From an uncultured bacterium (GTDB taxonomy: Bacteria; Cyanobacteriota; Vampirovibrionia; Gastranaerophilales; Gastranaerophilaceae), in NCBI GenBank assembly GCA_900554095.1, contig USGC01000034.1:1-13164 (forward strand): a DNA stretch of 13,164 nt, given 5' to 3'. A model generated the notes under the pieces. That model made no database searches and was not told where the DNA came from. It saw only the letters and a program-made list of their open reading frames with translations. Below are positions 1 to 6,200 of this stretch, in pieces. How positions within the stretch are numbered: the first letter of the stretch is position 1; every line of letters begins with the position of its first letter. The position numbers and the translations under genes are program-made.

Positions 1-355
1 GATCACCGGGAGCTCGACGTCATTCAGCTTGACGACATCCGCCGCCGCCAGCGAGTGTTCCAGAATCTCCTTCGAATAGAAGTCCTGCCGCAGGTTCACG
101 TCGCAGAATACCCGGCAGCGGATTCCGGACAGCAGCCGCCTGAGGGTGCTCCGCGACGCTTCGCCGCGCTGGGCCAGCGTGCCGAAGCAGAACAGATCAA
201 GCTCCGACAGGTCGAGCTTCGGAACCGGGATGTAATCATAGGCGCAGTCGCGCAAAAAGCGGTAGGCCGGCACCTTCGCCTCATTGAGCGACACCGTCAC
301 GCTGCCGGTCGGCTGCGGCACGCGGGCGACATGGTCGACCGGCAGCCCTTCGCGG
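1..355 (-). other. Foreign GC-rich segment: internal fragment of a PfkB-family carbohydrate kinase
   Basis: This segment encodes the mid-part of a ribokinase/fructokinase-like enzyme that phosphorylates a sugar with ATP. Visible are PTGSVTVSLNE (the usual TG-V-V-D/N stretch), AYDYIPVP, CFGTLAQR, the strand-turn CDVNLRQDFY (typical of fructokinases, D/NxNLR) and VVKLNDVEL. Neither the N-terminal sugar-binding segment nor the C-terminal GAGD catalytic motif is present. Codons are strongly GC-rich at third positions (CTG, GTC, CGC, GCG), unlike every other gene here. The source organism is probably different from that of the rest of the window; I cannot name it from the sequence. Confidence 0.8.
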
Positions 356-1140
356 TTAATGAATATTATCGGGCTTTTCATAACACAATCAACGTATTTT
401 TCAAAAGAGAAATCCTCGTCCATTTTTCCACAGAAACCGCAGCGGTCGTTATCAGTGTTAAGCCAGCTTAGCGCGCGAAATGTTTTGTAACCCGTTTCCA
501 CGCCGCCTCTGATTGGTGAATTCGCAAACATTGCCGTCATAAACGGTGTCATTTTATTAGCGATTAAAAATTTTCTCATCGCATCCTGTTCGTCTTTGAA
601 GTCAAAGCATGCCTGAATTCCCGCGGTTTCACGCATCATCACGTCGGAAAGTATTCCCCAGAGATACTTTGCCATAATGTGATAGCGCTTTTTAGGAATA
701 AGATTGATAGTCTTGTGAGTCGACAGCGGCGAAACCCCGTATTCTAAAAGCTTTATGTTGTAACGATCCAAAATCGGCGCCATTTTAGAGTTTAAATAAT
801 CGACCTTTCTTTTAATTCCGTCGATTGAAGTTTCCGGTTCTACAGAAAGCTCAACCTGGCTTCCCGGCTCCAGCGTAATTGTGTCATGGTTCTGCTTAAG
901 CCCGATTATATTGTAATCGTCGGTTATGTAATCAAAGTTTTCTTCCTTGGCAAATGCGCGCAAAAAATTACAAACCCCAAAGTCAGCGCCGTAATCAACA
1001 GCTTTATTTGTAACCGTGGAAATTGGCAGACGCTCGTACTCAAGCCCGACTTTAAATGTGTCCGCCGGCTTGCAACCATTCCTGTAAAGTTCCAAAATCT
1101 GACTTTTCTCAAGTTTTTCCTTAGTCTGTAATTTACTCAC
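1..1140 (-). CDS. Glutamate-cysteine ligase N-part joined in frame to a PfkB sugar kinase fragment (probable chimera), open at window edge
   Basis: The minus-strand frame is open for 380 codons from GTG at 1140 to the window edge. Residues 1 to ~265 match a plant/cyanobacterial-type glutamate-cysteine ligase (GCS2 family, first step of glutathione synthesis): FKVGLEYERLPI near 29-40, TLEPGSQVELSVEP near 88-101, and MRETAGIQACFDF, MFANSPIRGG, LNTDNDRCGF and FEKYVDC in the order expected for the family. From ~266 the protein changes to a PfkB-type carbohydrate kinase segment (PTGSVTVSLNE, DLFCFGTLAQR, CDVNLRQDFYS, VVKLNDVEL). The ligase C-terminal part and the kinase N-terminal part are both missing, and GC rises sharply (38 of the first 60 bases are G/C). 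I read this as an assembly or amplification chimera, not a real fusion. GTG is chosen because GGAGG (1150-1146) precedes it by 5 bases. An in-frame ATG at 1152 would overlap that site and lacks its own. Confidence 0.85.
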   Translation of the reverse strand, partial: MSKLQTKEKLEKSQILELYRNGCKPADTFKVGLEYERLPISTVTNKAVDYGADFGVCNFLRAFAKEENFDYITDDYNIIGLKQNHDTITLEPGSQVELSVEPETSIDGIKRKVDYLNSKMAPILDRYNIKLLEYGVSPLSTHKTINLIPKKRYHIMAKYLWGILSDVMMRETAGIQACFDFKDEQDAMRKFLIANKMTPFMTAMFANSPIRGGVETGYKTFRALSWLNTDNDRCGFCGKMDEDFSFEKYVDCVMKSPIIFINREGLPVDHVARVPQPTGSVTVSLNEAKVPAYRFLRDCAYDYIPVPKLDLSELDLFCFGTLAQRGEASRSTLRRLLSGIRCRVFCDVNLRQDFYSKEILEHSLAAADVVKLNDVELPVI

Positions 1141-1162
1141 ATTTACCTCCATTACGTATTTT

Positions 1163-1171
1163 ATTATAACA
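1163..1171 (-). promoter_or_regulatory. Extended -10 promoter of the glutamate-cysteine ligase gene
   Basis: On the minus strand TGTTATAAT reads from 1171 to 1163: a perfect TATAAT with the TGn extension. No good -35 is seen 17 bases upstream (TTATTT at best), which is normal for extended -10 promoters. Transcription would start near 1156, leaving a short leader that contains the GGAGG site at 1150-1146. Confidence 0.55.
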
Positions 1172-1220
1172 CTATTTAAAATATCAAATAAAATTATATA
1201 AAACATTAGCCTGTCTGTGG

Positions 1221-1229
1221 TATCATAAT
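1221..1229 (+). promoter_or_regulatory. -10 element for rsmA, probably leaderless
   Basis: TATCATAAT lies 7 bases before the rsmA ATG. There is no Shine-Dalgarno-like sequence between it and the ATG (AGCTAAG only). If this is the -10 box, the transcript would begin at or beside the start codon. No convincing -35 was found, so the assignment is tentative, but the arrangement matches those at 4831, 6018 and 8753. Confidence 0.4.
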
Positions 1230-1236
1230 AGCTAAG

Positions 1237-2097
1237 ATGGACTATTTCACAAGAGCAAAATATTTTAAGACAAAAAAACGTCTCGGACAAAACTTTCTGA
1301 TTAATCCCGACGTCATAAACGATATTATTGAAAAGGCTCAGCTTTCAAATGATGACACCGTAATCGAAATCGGCCCCGGGGTCGGTTTTGTAACAGAACA
1401 GCTCATAAAGCATGCCGGAAAAGTTATCGCTATTGAACTCGATGAAGAAGCAATTAAAGAATTACAAAAACTCGACGCGCCAAACTTAACGATTATTCAC
1501 AAAGATATTTTGAAAACTGATTTTTCTGAACTTACCAACAAAAAAGTGAAAGTCGTTGCAAATATCCCATACTACATCACAAGCCCGATAATTGCACATT
1601 TGCTCGGTGAAGTCGATGACTTAAACCATGTGAACCGCTCGCTGATTTCTGAAATTATACTAATGGTGCAAGAAGAAGTCGCATGGCGCATGTGTGCAAA
1701 TGAAAATTCCCCCTCTAAACAGTACGGGCTTTTAACAATACTTTCGCAGTTTTGGGCTGATGTCGAAATCTTCAGAACAGTCGGCAGAAAGTCTTTTTAC
1801 CCGGCGCCAAAAGTAAATTCCGCCCTCGTAAAATTAGATGTGAAAGAATTACCAAAGTTGGAATTAAGCGACTACAGCCACTTTAGAAAAACTGTTAAGG
1901 CTGCGTTTTCTCAGAGAAGAAAGAATATTAAAAACTGTCTTCTTCACGGTGGTTTTTCGCGTGAATGCATTCAACAGGCACTTCAAGAACTGGGGCTTGA
2001 TGAAAACATTCGTGGCGAAAAATTGTCTATTGAAATGTTCGGAAAGCTTTCAGAAAGGTTAAAATATTATGAAAATTCAGTGTCCGGCAAAAATTAA
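1237..2097 (+). CDS. rsmA: 16S rRNA (adenine1518/1519-N6)-dimethyltransferase RsmA (KsgA)
   Basis: This enzyme dimethylates the two adjacent adenines in the helix 45 loop of 16S rRNA, using S-adenosylmethionine, as a late step of small-subunit maturation. The 286-aa protein has the family length and order: RLGQNFLINPDVI at 15-27 (N-terminal cap), SAM motif I VIEIGPGVG at 42-50, acidic IELDEE at 66-71, HKDILKTD at 88-95, catalytic NIPYYITSPI at 109-118, and FSQRRKNIKN in the C-terminal domain. It is the first gene of an operon with ispE, whose ATG lies inside its 3' end (29-bp overlap). It is divergent from the ligase gene, with 96 bp between starts. The start fits LGQNFL placement near residue 16. 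No Shine-Dalgarno is visible; translation may be leaderless. Confidence 0.96.
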   Translation: MDYFTRAKYFKTKKRLGQNFLINPDVINDIIEKAQLSNDDTVIEIGPGVGFVTEQLIKHAGKVIAIELDEEAIKELQKLDAPNLTIIHKDILKTDFSELTNKKVKVVANIPYYITSPIIAHLLGEVDDLNHVNRSLISEIILMVQEEVAWRMCANENSPSKQYGLLTILSQFWADVEIFRTVGRKSFYPAPKVNSALVKLDVKELPKLELSDYSHFRKTVKAAFSQRRKNIKNCLLHGGFSRECIQQALQELGLDENIRGEKLSIEMFGKLSERLKYYENSVSGKN

Positions 2098-2863
2098 CCT
2101 TACACTAAAAATATTAAACAAACGCCCGGACGGCTTTCATAATATTGAAAGCGTTATGCAGACAATAAGCCTCTATGATTATCTGACAGTAAAAACAACA
2201 CCGGCTCAAACGCTCGAAATAGTTCTTTCCGGCACAAGTGATGAAATACCTTACAACGAAAAGAATTTAGTTTACAAGGCTTCATTGCTGTTTGCGCAAA
2301 GTACAAACCTTGCGCCGCATAAAATTGAAATTTTTATTGAAAAAAATATTCCGGTTGCAGCAGGCCTGGCGGGTGGAAGCACAGATGCCGCCGGGATATT
2401 ATTCGGATTAAACGAAAAGTTTGACCGTCCGCTAAGCAAAAAAGAGCTTCATGAACTTTGTGCGGCTTTGGGTTCTGATTTGAATTTCTGCCTTGAAGGA
2501 GGAAAACAAAAGACATCAGGCCGGGGTGAATTGTTAGAGTCCATGGAGTTTGAAGAATTTGACCTGTCGCTCATAAAACCTCTCAATTTAGGCATAAGCG
2601 CAAAAGAAGCTTATACAAAATTCTCTCAAAAAAATACTGTAAAGGCTTCTGGACGCAGTGATTTTGCAAATGATCTTGAATGGGCGGTTATTGATGATTA
2701 TGTAGAATTACAGAAGATTAAAAAACTTTATCCGAATTCAATGATGTCAGGCTCAGGCTCAACGTATTTCTCAATAGGCTCAGAATTCAGCACGCAGGAT
2801 GGCTACTGGGTAAAAAATGGATTAAAAGCAATTTCAGATGGCGTTAAAATAGTACAAAATTAA
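2069..2863 (+). CDS. ispE: 4-diphosphocytidyl-2-C-methyl-D-erythritol kinase IspE
   Basis: IspE phosphorylates CDP-methylerythritol at the 2-hydroxyl with ATP, the fourth step of the non-mevalonate (MEP) isoprenoid pathway. The 264-aa protein is a GHMP kinase: CPAKINLTL at 5-13 with the active-site Lys8, RPDGFHNIESVMQ at 19-31, the ATP loop PVAAGLAGGSTDAAG at 95-109 with Asp106 as catalytic base, PLNLGISAKEAY, and the C-terminal MMSGSGSTYF loop. The ATP loop is slightly off the usual PxGAGLGGGSSDAA (A at the fourth position, LAGG for LGGG) but the functional residues are kept. It is some 20 residues shorter than many IspE proteins. It overlaps rsmA by 29 bp with AAAGG ahead of the ATG, so translational coupling is likely. 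Isoprenoids also feed the quinone handled by MenG at 8048. Confidence 0.95.
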   Translation: MKIQCPAKINLTLKILNKRPDGFHNIESVMQTISLYDYLTVKTTPAQTLEIVLSGTSDEIPYNEKNLVYKASLLFAQSTNLAPHKIEIFIEKNIPVAAGLAGGSTDAAGILFGLNEKFDRPLSKKELHELCAALGSDLNFCLEGGKQKTSGRGELLESMEFEEFDLSLIKPLNLGISAKEAYTKFSQKNTVKASGRSDFANDLEWAVIDDYVELQKIKKLYPNSMMSGSGSTYFSIGSEFSTQDGYWVKNGLKAISDGVKIVQN

Positions 2864-2908
2864 TGAATTCCAGCTCTAGGCCCGGAATAACGCCGAAACG
2901 AACACTGG

Positions 2909-2944
2909 AAAAAAACTCCTCTCAGTTTTTGAGAGGAGTTTTAA
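2909..2944. terminator. Bidirectional rho-independent terminator between ispE and the 547-aa gene
   Basis: Arms AAAACTCCTCTCA (2912-2924) and TGAGAGGAGTTTT (2930-2942) pair perfectly over 13 bp around a 5-base loop. An A-run lies 5' and a T-run 3', so it can end transcripts from both convergent genes. It sits between the ispE stop (2863) and the stop of the minus-strand gene (2952). Confidence 0.92.
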
Positions 2945-2951
2945 TTTAACT

Positions 2952-4595
2952 TTATTCTTTTGGTATGAATAAGAAATCACGTTCGGAGCCAAGCTTTTTG
3001 CCCAAGCTGTTGACTTCTTCTTTTGACTTAACGCCGGTAGCGTATACATTGCCGTTACAATCGAACAGTGAATATGTCTTTTGGCCCGGATTTGAGTGAT
3101 AGTATTTATCAACCTTGCCTCCGGATGTGCCTTGAATTACTTTTCCGTCGTAGTAAACGTATTTTTTACTGTCACTAAGTTCAACTACAGGATCAAGCCA
3201 GATTTGACCGACTTTTAAGCCGACGTTTTCACCGAAAATGTGGTTTCTTAAAGCCATGATTTCGTTAAAGTCTGTTAATGGAGTGCCGTCTTCGTGGCGG
3301 TATTTACCCATTGTTAAGTTGAACGGGTTATCATTTTTAACTACATTATATGGAATTTTATTTTGTCCTATTTCTGCTACTTCCAAAGTACATTTTGATT
3401 GTTCAATGTCAGAATTGTCATCGATTTCTATGGGTTCAAATTCCATTATAGGAGTATCGATAGGTTTTGCTTCTATTTCACCGTCGTTTTCTCCCGGCAG
3501 GTCATCGTAATTTTCTGCTCTGATTTCCGGATGCGCATTTAGGAATTTAGCGATTTCGTATGCGCCTACCAATTCTTCTTTGTTAAGGCGTTTTGCAGTC
3601 AATTCGCCGTATGCAAGCTTCAAGATATATGCCTTGTCTTCCGGTGTTAAGTTTTCCATCTTGAGGATTTCGCGCATAAGTTTTTGGTTGCGTCTGCCTT
3701 TGACACGTGATTTGATGTTCTTATCAGCTTTTGCAACAACTGCTTCGGCTGATAAACCGTTTAATATATCGGCAGGGTCGTCGTCTTTAACAACAGTTGC
3801 AAGTGCAATTGACGGGATAAGGCCTCCGATCAAGCCTTTCAAACCACCTGGCAAACCTTTACCGCCAACTGTTTTTATCATATCAGCATGGTCAACTGAA
3901 CCGTCAGCGTTAATGTGGTAAACGTTACTTTCAAACGGAATACCCATTGCTGCACCAACACCGCCAGTTACCCCCAGAACGCCAAGTGCAGCCAGAGTTT
4001 TATAAAGCCAAGTTAAATCTCGTTTAGCATCATAACCCGCTGTAGTCATAAATTTACGGGCTTTTCTTCTTTTAATACCGTAATCCGCTGCCATAGCACG
4101 CTGTTCATTCAAATCGCCTTTATTGTCAAAACCTGTATATTTACCTATGCGGCGTTTGGTTGCGTCTGACGAGAATTCGCCATTTACATAGAAGTCTTCG
4201 GGGTTATCTGCAATTACACCCTTGATTGTATCGTCCTTTATCAAAACATGGTCATATCCGTAAGTATCAGCAGCTTTAGCAGCGTTGTATTTGTTCTCAT
4301 CAATGTAAAGCTCACGATGGTCAACACGTGCGGCTCTGACTTCGTTTTTAGTCGCAATTTTTGCCGTGTCCTTCGCTTCTTTTTCTGTAAAACCATCAAT
4401 GTCTCTCAGATATTCGGCTTGTTTACTGTTTTGAAATTCGCCTCTTGCAGACTTGCTTGTCAAAAGAGCTTTTGCTATCGCCATATCCAATCTGGAAGCA
4501 GATCTGCGATATCTTACTTTCGGTTGTTCCGCCTGCTGCGTTGTTGCTGATGATGCACCTGTGAGAACATTTATCCCTTTAATTGCATCTGTCAT
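2952..4595 (-). CDS. Uncharacterised 547-aa protein with Gly-rich hydrophobic segments and a LysM-like C-terminal domain
   Basis: I do not recognise a named family. The N-terminal ~190 residues are polar, Ala/Lys/Asp-rich and probably helical, with no signal peptide. Two hydrophobic, glycine-rich stretches follow: TWLYKTLAALGVLGVTGGVG near 195-214 (to ~221) and LPGGLKGLIGGLIPSIALATV near 248-268, separated by a polar loop; they could form a membrane hairpin. Residues ~290-360 are charged and helical, and ~365-400 are acidic and Pro/Glu-rich, like a linker. Residues ~414-469 resemble LysM: YNVVKNDNPFNLTMGKY, NEIMALRNHIF, LKVGQIWLDP, matching the family pattern Y-V-x(3)-D-x(3)-I, then N, then LxVGQxxxxP. 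Residues 475-547 form a beta-rich, Tyr/Gly-rich tail. The gene is monocistronic and ends at the shared terminator. AAAGGGG precedes the ATG. A cell-envelope or peptidoglycan-associated role is an inference from the LysM-like part only. Confidence 0.85.
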   Translation of the reverse strand: MTDAIKGINVLTGASSATTQQAEQPKVRYRRSASRLDMAIAKALLTSKSARGEFQNSKQAEYLRDIDGFTEKEAKDTAKIATKNEVRAARVDHRELYIDENKYNAAKAADTYGYDHVLIKDDTIKGVIADNPEDFYVNGEFSSDATKRRIGKYTGFDNKGDLNEQRAMAADYGIKRRKARKFMTTAGYDAKRDLTWLYKTLAALGVLGVTGGVGAAMGIPFESNVYHINADGSVDHADMIKTVGGKGLPGGLKGLIGGLIPSIALATVVKDDDPADILNGLSAEAVVAKADKNIKSRVKGRRNQKLMREILKMENLTPEDKAYILKLAYGELTAKRLNKEELVGAYEIAKFLNAHPEIRAENYDDLPGENDGEIEAKPIDTPIMEFEPIEIDDNSDIEQSKCTLEVAEIGQNKIPYNVVKNDNPFNLTMGKYRHEDGTPLTDFNEIMALRNHIFGENVGLKVGQIWLDPVVELSDSKKYVYYDGKVIQGTSGGKVDKYYHSNPGQKTYSLFDCNGNVYATGVKSKEEVNSLGKKLGSERDFLFIPKE

Positions 4596-4598
4596 AGA

Positions 4599-4651
4599 TT
4601 TCCCCTTTCAATATTTCCCCGTTACATTAATAACAAGTTTATTGTTTCCCC
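4599..4651 (-). repeat. Three GGGGAAA heptamers upstream of the 547-aa gene
   Basis: On the minus strand GGGGAAA occurs at 4651-4645, 4620-4614 and 4605-4599, spaced 31 and 15 bases apart. The last copy supplies the purine-rich sequence just before the ATG at 4595. Repeats of this kind, at about three and one and a half helical turns, may be binding sites for a regulator. A TATTAAT that could serve as -10 lies between the first and second copies. Function is not shown by sequence. Confidence 0.4.
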
Positions 4652-4830
4652 TATATTTTTATAAAAAAATATTGTGGTGAAAAATTGCATGGTTACATGC
4701 ATTCAGGGAGTTTAGAAGAAACAAAAGTTCTTATTTTGCAAGGGTTTTAAACACATGCAAATTAACTTAACATAATTTAACATTCTTGCAGCTATATCCA
4801 TTAGGGTTATAAATTTAATTGATTATAGTG

Positions 4831-4836
4831 TATAAT
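4831..4836 (+). promoter_or_regulatory. -10 box TATAAT of the oligopeptide ABC ATPase gene, leaderless arrangement
   Basis: A perfect TATAAT ends 7 bases before the ATG at 4844, and the intervening TTAAGCA has no Shine-Dalgarno. Transcription from this box would start at the ATG itself. The -35 region is AT-rich without a clear TTGACA. Confidence 0.55.
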
Positions 4837-4843
4837 TTAAGCA

Positions 4844-5797
4844 ATGAAAGTTTTAGAAGTAGAAAATTTAAACTTAGGTTTTAATACTGAATGCGGATTT
4901 CGGCAGGCTTTGTTTGACGTGTCATTCGGGCTCAAAAGAGGCGAAACCCTCGCATTAGTCGGAGAATCCGGCTGCGGCAAGAGTATCAGCGCAATGAGTA
5001 TCCTCAGACTTCTGCCGAAAACCGCGAAAATAATGAGCGGCAAGGTTAAGTTTTTTGATAAAAATCTACTTGAAGCAGATGAAAAAGAACTTACAAAAAT
5101 CCGCGGAGCTAAAATAGCACTTATCCCGCAAGATCCGATGACGTCTCTTAACCCGCTTTACACAGTCGGAAACCAGCTTTTAGAAGTAATCAAAGTCCAC
5201 CAGGGGCTAAGAGGTGATGAAGCATTAAAGCAGGCTGTTGAGGCTTTTGAAATGGTTCAAATCCCGTGTGCAGCCAGTCGTTTGAAATCATATCCGCATG
5301 AATTTTCCGGCGGTATGAAGCAGCGCGCAGTTATTGCCATGGCGCTTGCATGCAAAGCTGAAGTGTTAATCGCAGATGAACCCACAACCGCTCTTGATGT
5401 AACTATTCAGGCTCAGATAATGAATTTACTGAACGATATAAAATCCCAGCTTGGAACATCCATTCTTTTAATCACGCACGACTTGGCTCTTGTCGGAGAA
5501 AACGCGGATGAAGTATCTGTTATGTATGCCGGACGAATTGTCGAAAACGCACCGGCTGATGAATTTTTTAAAAATACTAATCACCCGTATTCAGTTGCAC
5601 TTTTGAATTCACTTCCTTCTAAAAGGAATGAAAAGCTTGAAACAATAACCGGTCAGCCTCCCTCAATCCAACAAGATATAACCGGCTGCCGCTTTCATCC
5701 GCGCTGTAAGTGCTGTATGGATATATGCACCTTAGAAGTCCCAGCCGATTATGATTTAGGTAATAGCCATCATAGTGCTTGTTTTCTTAATTCCTGA
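4844..5797 (+). CDS. Oligopeptide/dipeptide ABC transporter ATP-binding protein (OppD/DppD type)
   Basis: This is a cytoplasmic ATPase that powers peptide (or nickel/other solute) uptake through an Opp/Dpp-type permease. The 317-aa protein has Walker A GESGCGKS at 40-47, Q-loop Gln96 in IPQDPMTSLNP, ABC signature FSGGMKQR at 154-161, Walker B VLIADEP with Asp178/Glu179, and H-loop His212. The C-terminal region GCRFHPRC...MDIC...HHSACF (from 281) is the oligopeptide-transporter extension; Cys282, 288, 295 and 313 are in the positions that can hold a metal or Fe-S centre in this subfamily, and Cys290/291 are extra. No permease, binding protein or second ATPase (OppF type) lies next to it, so it is an orphan here. 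It is convergent with the XRE gene, with 8 bp between stops. Substrate cannot be told from sequence. Confidence 0.93.
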   Translation: MKVLEVENLNLGFNTECGFRQALFDVSFGLKRGETLALVGESGCGKSISAMSILRLLPKTAKIMSGKVKFFDKNLLEADEKELTKIRGAKIALIPQDPMTSLNPLYTVGNQLLEVIKVHQGLRGDEALKQAVEAFEMVQIPCAASRLKSYPHEFSGGMKQRAVIAMALACKAEVLIADEPTTALDVTIQAQIMNLLNDIKSQLGTSILLITHDLALVGENADEVSVMYAGRIVENAPADEFFKNTNHPYSVALLNSLPSKRNEKLETITGQPPSIQQDITGCRFHPRCKCCMDICTLEVPADYDLGNSHHSACFLNS

Positions 5798-5805
5798 TGA
5801 AAGTT

Positions 5806-6009
5806 TTATTCTTCTATATAAGCAAACAAATCTTGCGTATTACATTGCAAAGCCCAGCATAATTTATCCATTGTATCAAAATCAATACTTTTAGTTTTGT
5901 TATGATAAATTTTGTTTATTGCATTATAGCTTTTGCCGGTCAGCCTGGCAACTTCAGCAATATTCATTCGTTTTTCGCCCATAATTCCCGATAGTTTATT
6001 TTTTATCAT
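5806..6009 (-). CDS. Small XRE/Cro-C1-type helix-turn-helix repressor
   Basis: This 67-aa protein is essentially one HTH_3/HTH_26-like domain: MNIAEVARLTGKSYNAINKIYHNKT spans the first helices with the recognition helix around SYNAINKIYH, then IDFDTMDKLCWALQCNTQDLFAY, the usual closing helices of single-domain Cro/YozG-type regulators. Such proteins bind palindromic operators as dimers and often repress themselves. The ATG at 6009 has no Shine-Dalgarno, but a promoter (TTGTCA at 6047-6042, TATAAA at 6023-6018) places the transcription start close to the ATG. A later ATG (5967) would also keep the domain. A 20-bp palindrome lies just upstream at 6047-6066 and is the obvious operator candidate. 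Confidence 0.85.
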   Translation of the reverse strand: MIKNKLSGIMGEKRMNIAEVARLTGKSYNAINKIYHNKTKSIDFDTMDKLCWALQCNTQDLFAYIEE

Positions 6010-6017
6010 TATTTCAT

Positions 6018-6047
6018 TTTATAATTTAATTTCTTGAGAGTTGACAA
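6018..6047 (-). promoter_or_regulatory. Promoter of the XRE repressor gene
   Basis: The minus strand has -35 TTGTCA (6047-6042) and -10 TATAAA (6023-6018; or TTATAA one base earlier for a 17-bp spacer). Eight bases separate the -10 from the ATG at 6009, again suggesting a leaderless mRNA. Its -35 overlaps, on the other strand, the TTGACA of the plus-strand promoter. Confidence 0.55.
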
Positions 6048-6069
6048 TACCATCTATAGATGGTATAAT
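6041..6069 (+). promoter_or_regulatory. Perfect consensus sigma-70-type promoter
   Basis: TTGACA (6041-6046), a 17-bp spacer and TATAAT (6064-6069) match the housekeeping consensus at every position. It is the strongest promoter in the window. No protein-coding gene follows on this strand before 7016, so it probably drives a small RNA. The spacer and the start of the -10 are occupied by a palindrome, so it is likely to be held off by a repressor. Confidence 0.75.
6047..6066. promoter_or_regulatory. 20-bp perfect palindrome, candidate operator
   Basis: ATACCATCTATAGATGGTAT is identical to its reverse complement. It fills the spacer and first bases of the -10 of the plus-strand promoter and abuts the -35 of the repressor gene promoter. 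A dimeric XRE protein bound here would block the plus-strand promoter and could tune its own. Assignment to the adjacent repressor is inference from position. Confidence 0.65.
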
Positions 6070-6075
6070 AATATC

Positions 6076-6200
6076 TGTAGAGCAAAGAAATCTTAACAAA
6101 AGTAATATATGTCAATGGTTATTTAAGATTCAGACACCCACAGTATTTAATTATCGACATAAAAAGGCGCGACAGGGTTAACCGTCACGCCTTCTTTTTT
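6076..6200 (+). ncRNA. Candidate small RNA from the consensus promoter
   Basis: A transcript starting ~7 bases after the TATAAT would run about 125 nt. Its end would be an imperfect hairpin (AAGGCG/CGCCTT closing pairs, 6164-6169 and 6188-6193) followed by six T at 6195-6200. Inside, AATCTTAA (6089-6096) pairs with TTAAGATT (6123-6130). There is no credible ORF (the only ATG frame is five codons). Evidence for expression is the promoter alone; the RNA family is not recognised. Confidence 0.4.
6161..6193 (-). terminator. Rho-independent terminator on the minus strand
   Basis: Read on the minus strand, AAGGCGTGACGG (6193-6182) and CTGTCGCGCCTT (6175-6164) pair over 12 bp with two G-U wobbles around the loop TTAACC, followed by TTTTT. 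On the plus strand the same positions give C-A mismatches, so the minus strand is the favoured orientation, although the plus strand also ends in a T-run and may be terminated too. Confidence 0.75.

Larger units (their letters stand above)
4596..4843. other. Divergent intergenic region between the 547-aa gene and the ABC ATPase gene
   Basis: This is 248 bp of AT-rich sequence with no credible ORF. It holds the GGGGAAA repeats, a short inverted repeat TGCAT/ATGCA at 4686-4690 and 4697-4701, a cluster of TTAAC motifs around 4762-4785, and the promoter of the plus-strand gene next to its ATG. No RNA gene was recognised. Confidence 0.5.

Noticed and set aside
55..490. Plus-strand ORFs in the GC-rich left edge
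   Set aside because: They run antisense to the kinase fragment; long open frames are expected by chance in GC-rich DNA.
1..1140. A genuine bifunctional glutamate-cysteine ligase/sugar kinase fusion
   Set aside because: Both domains are cut through their essential parts and the base composition changes sharply at the joint, which fits a chimeric join far better than a working fusion.
3238..4550. Plus-strand ORFs of 90-113 codons opposite the 547-aa gene
   Set aside because: They are antisense shadows: composition is hydrophobic/Ser-rich without motifs and the minus-strand frame is continuous and protein-like.
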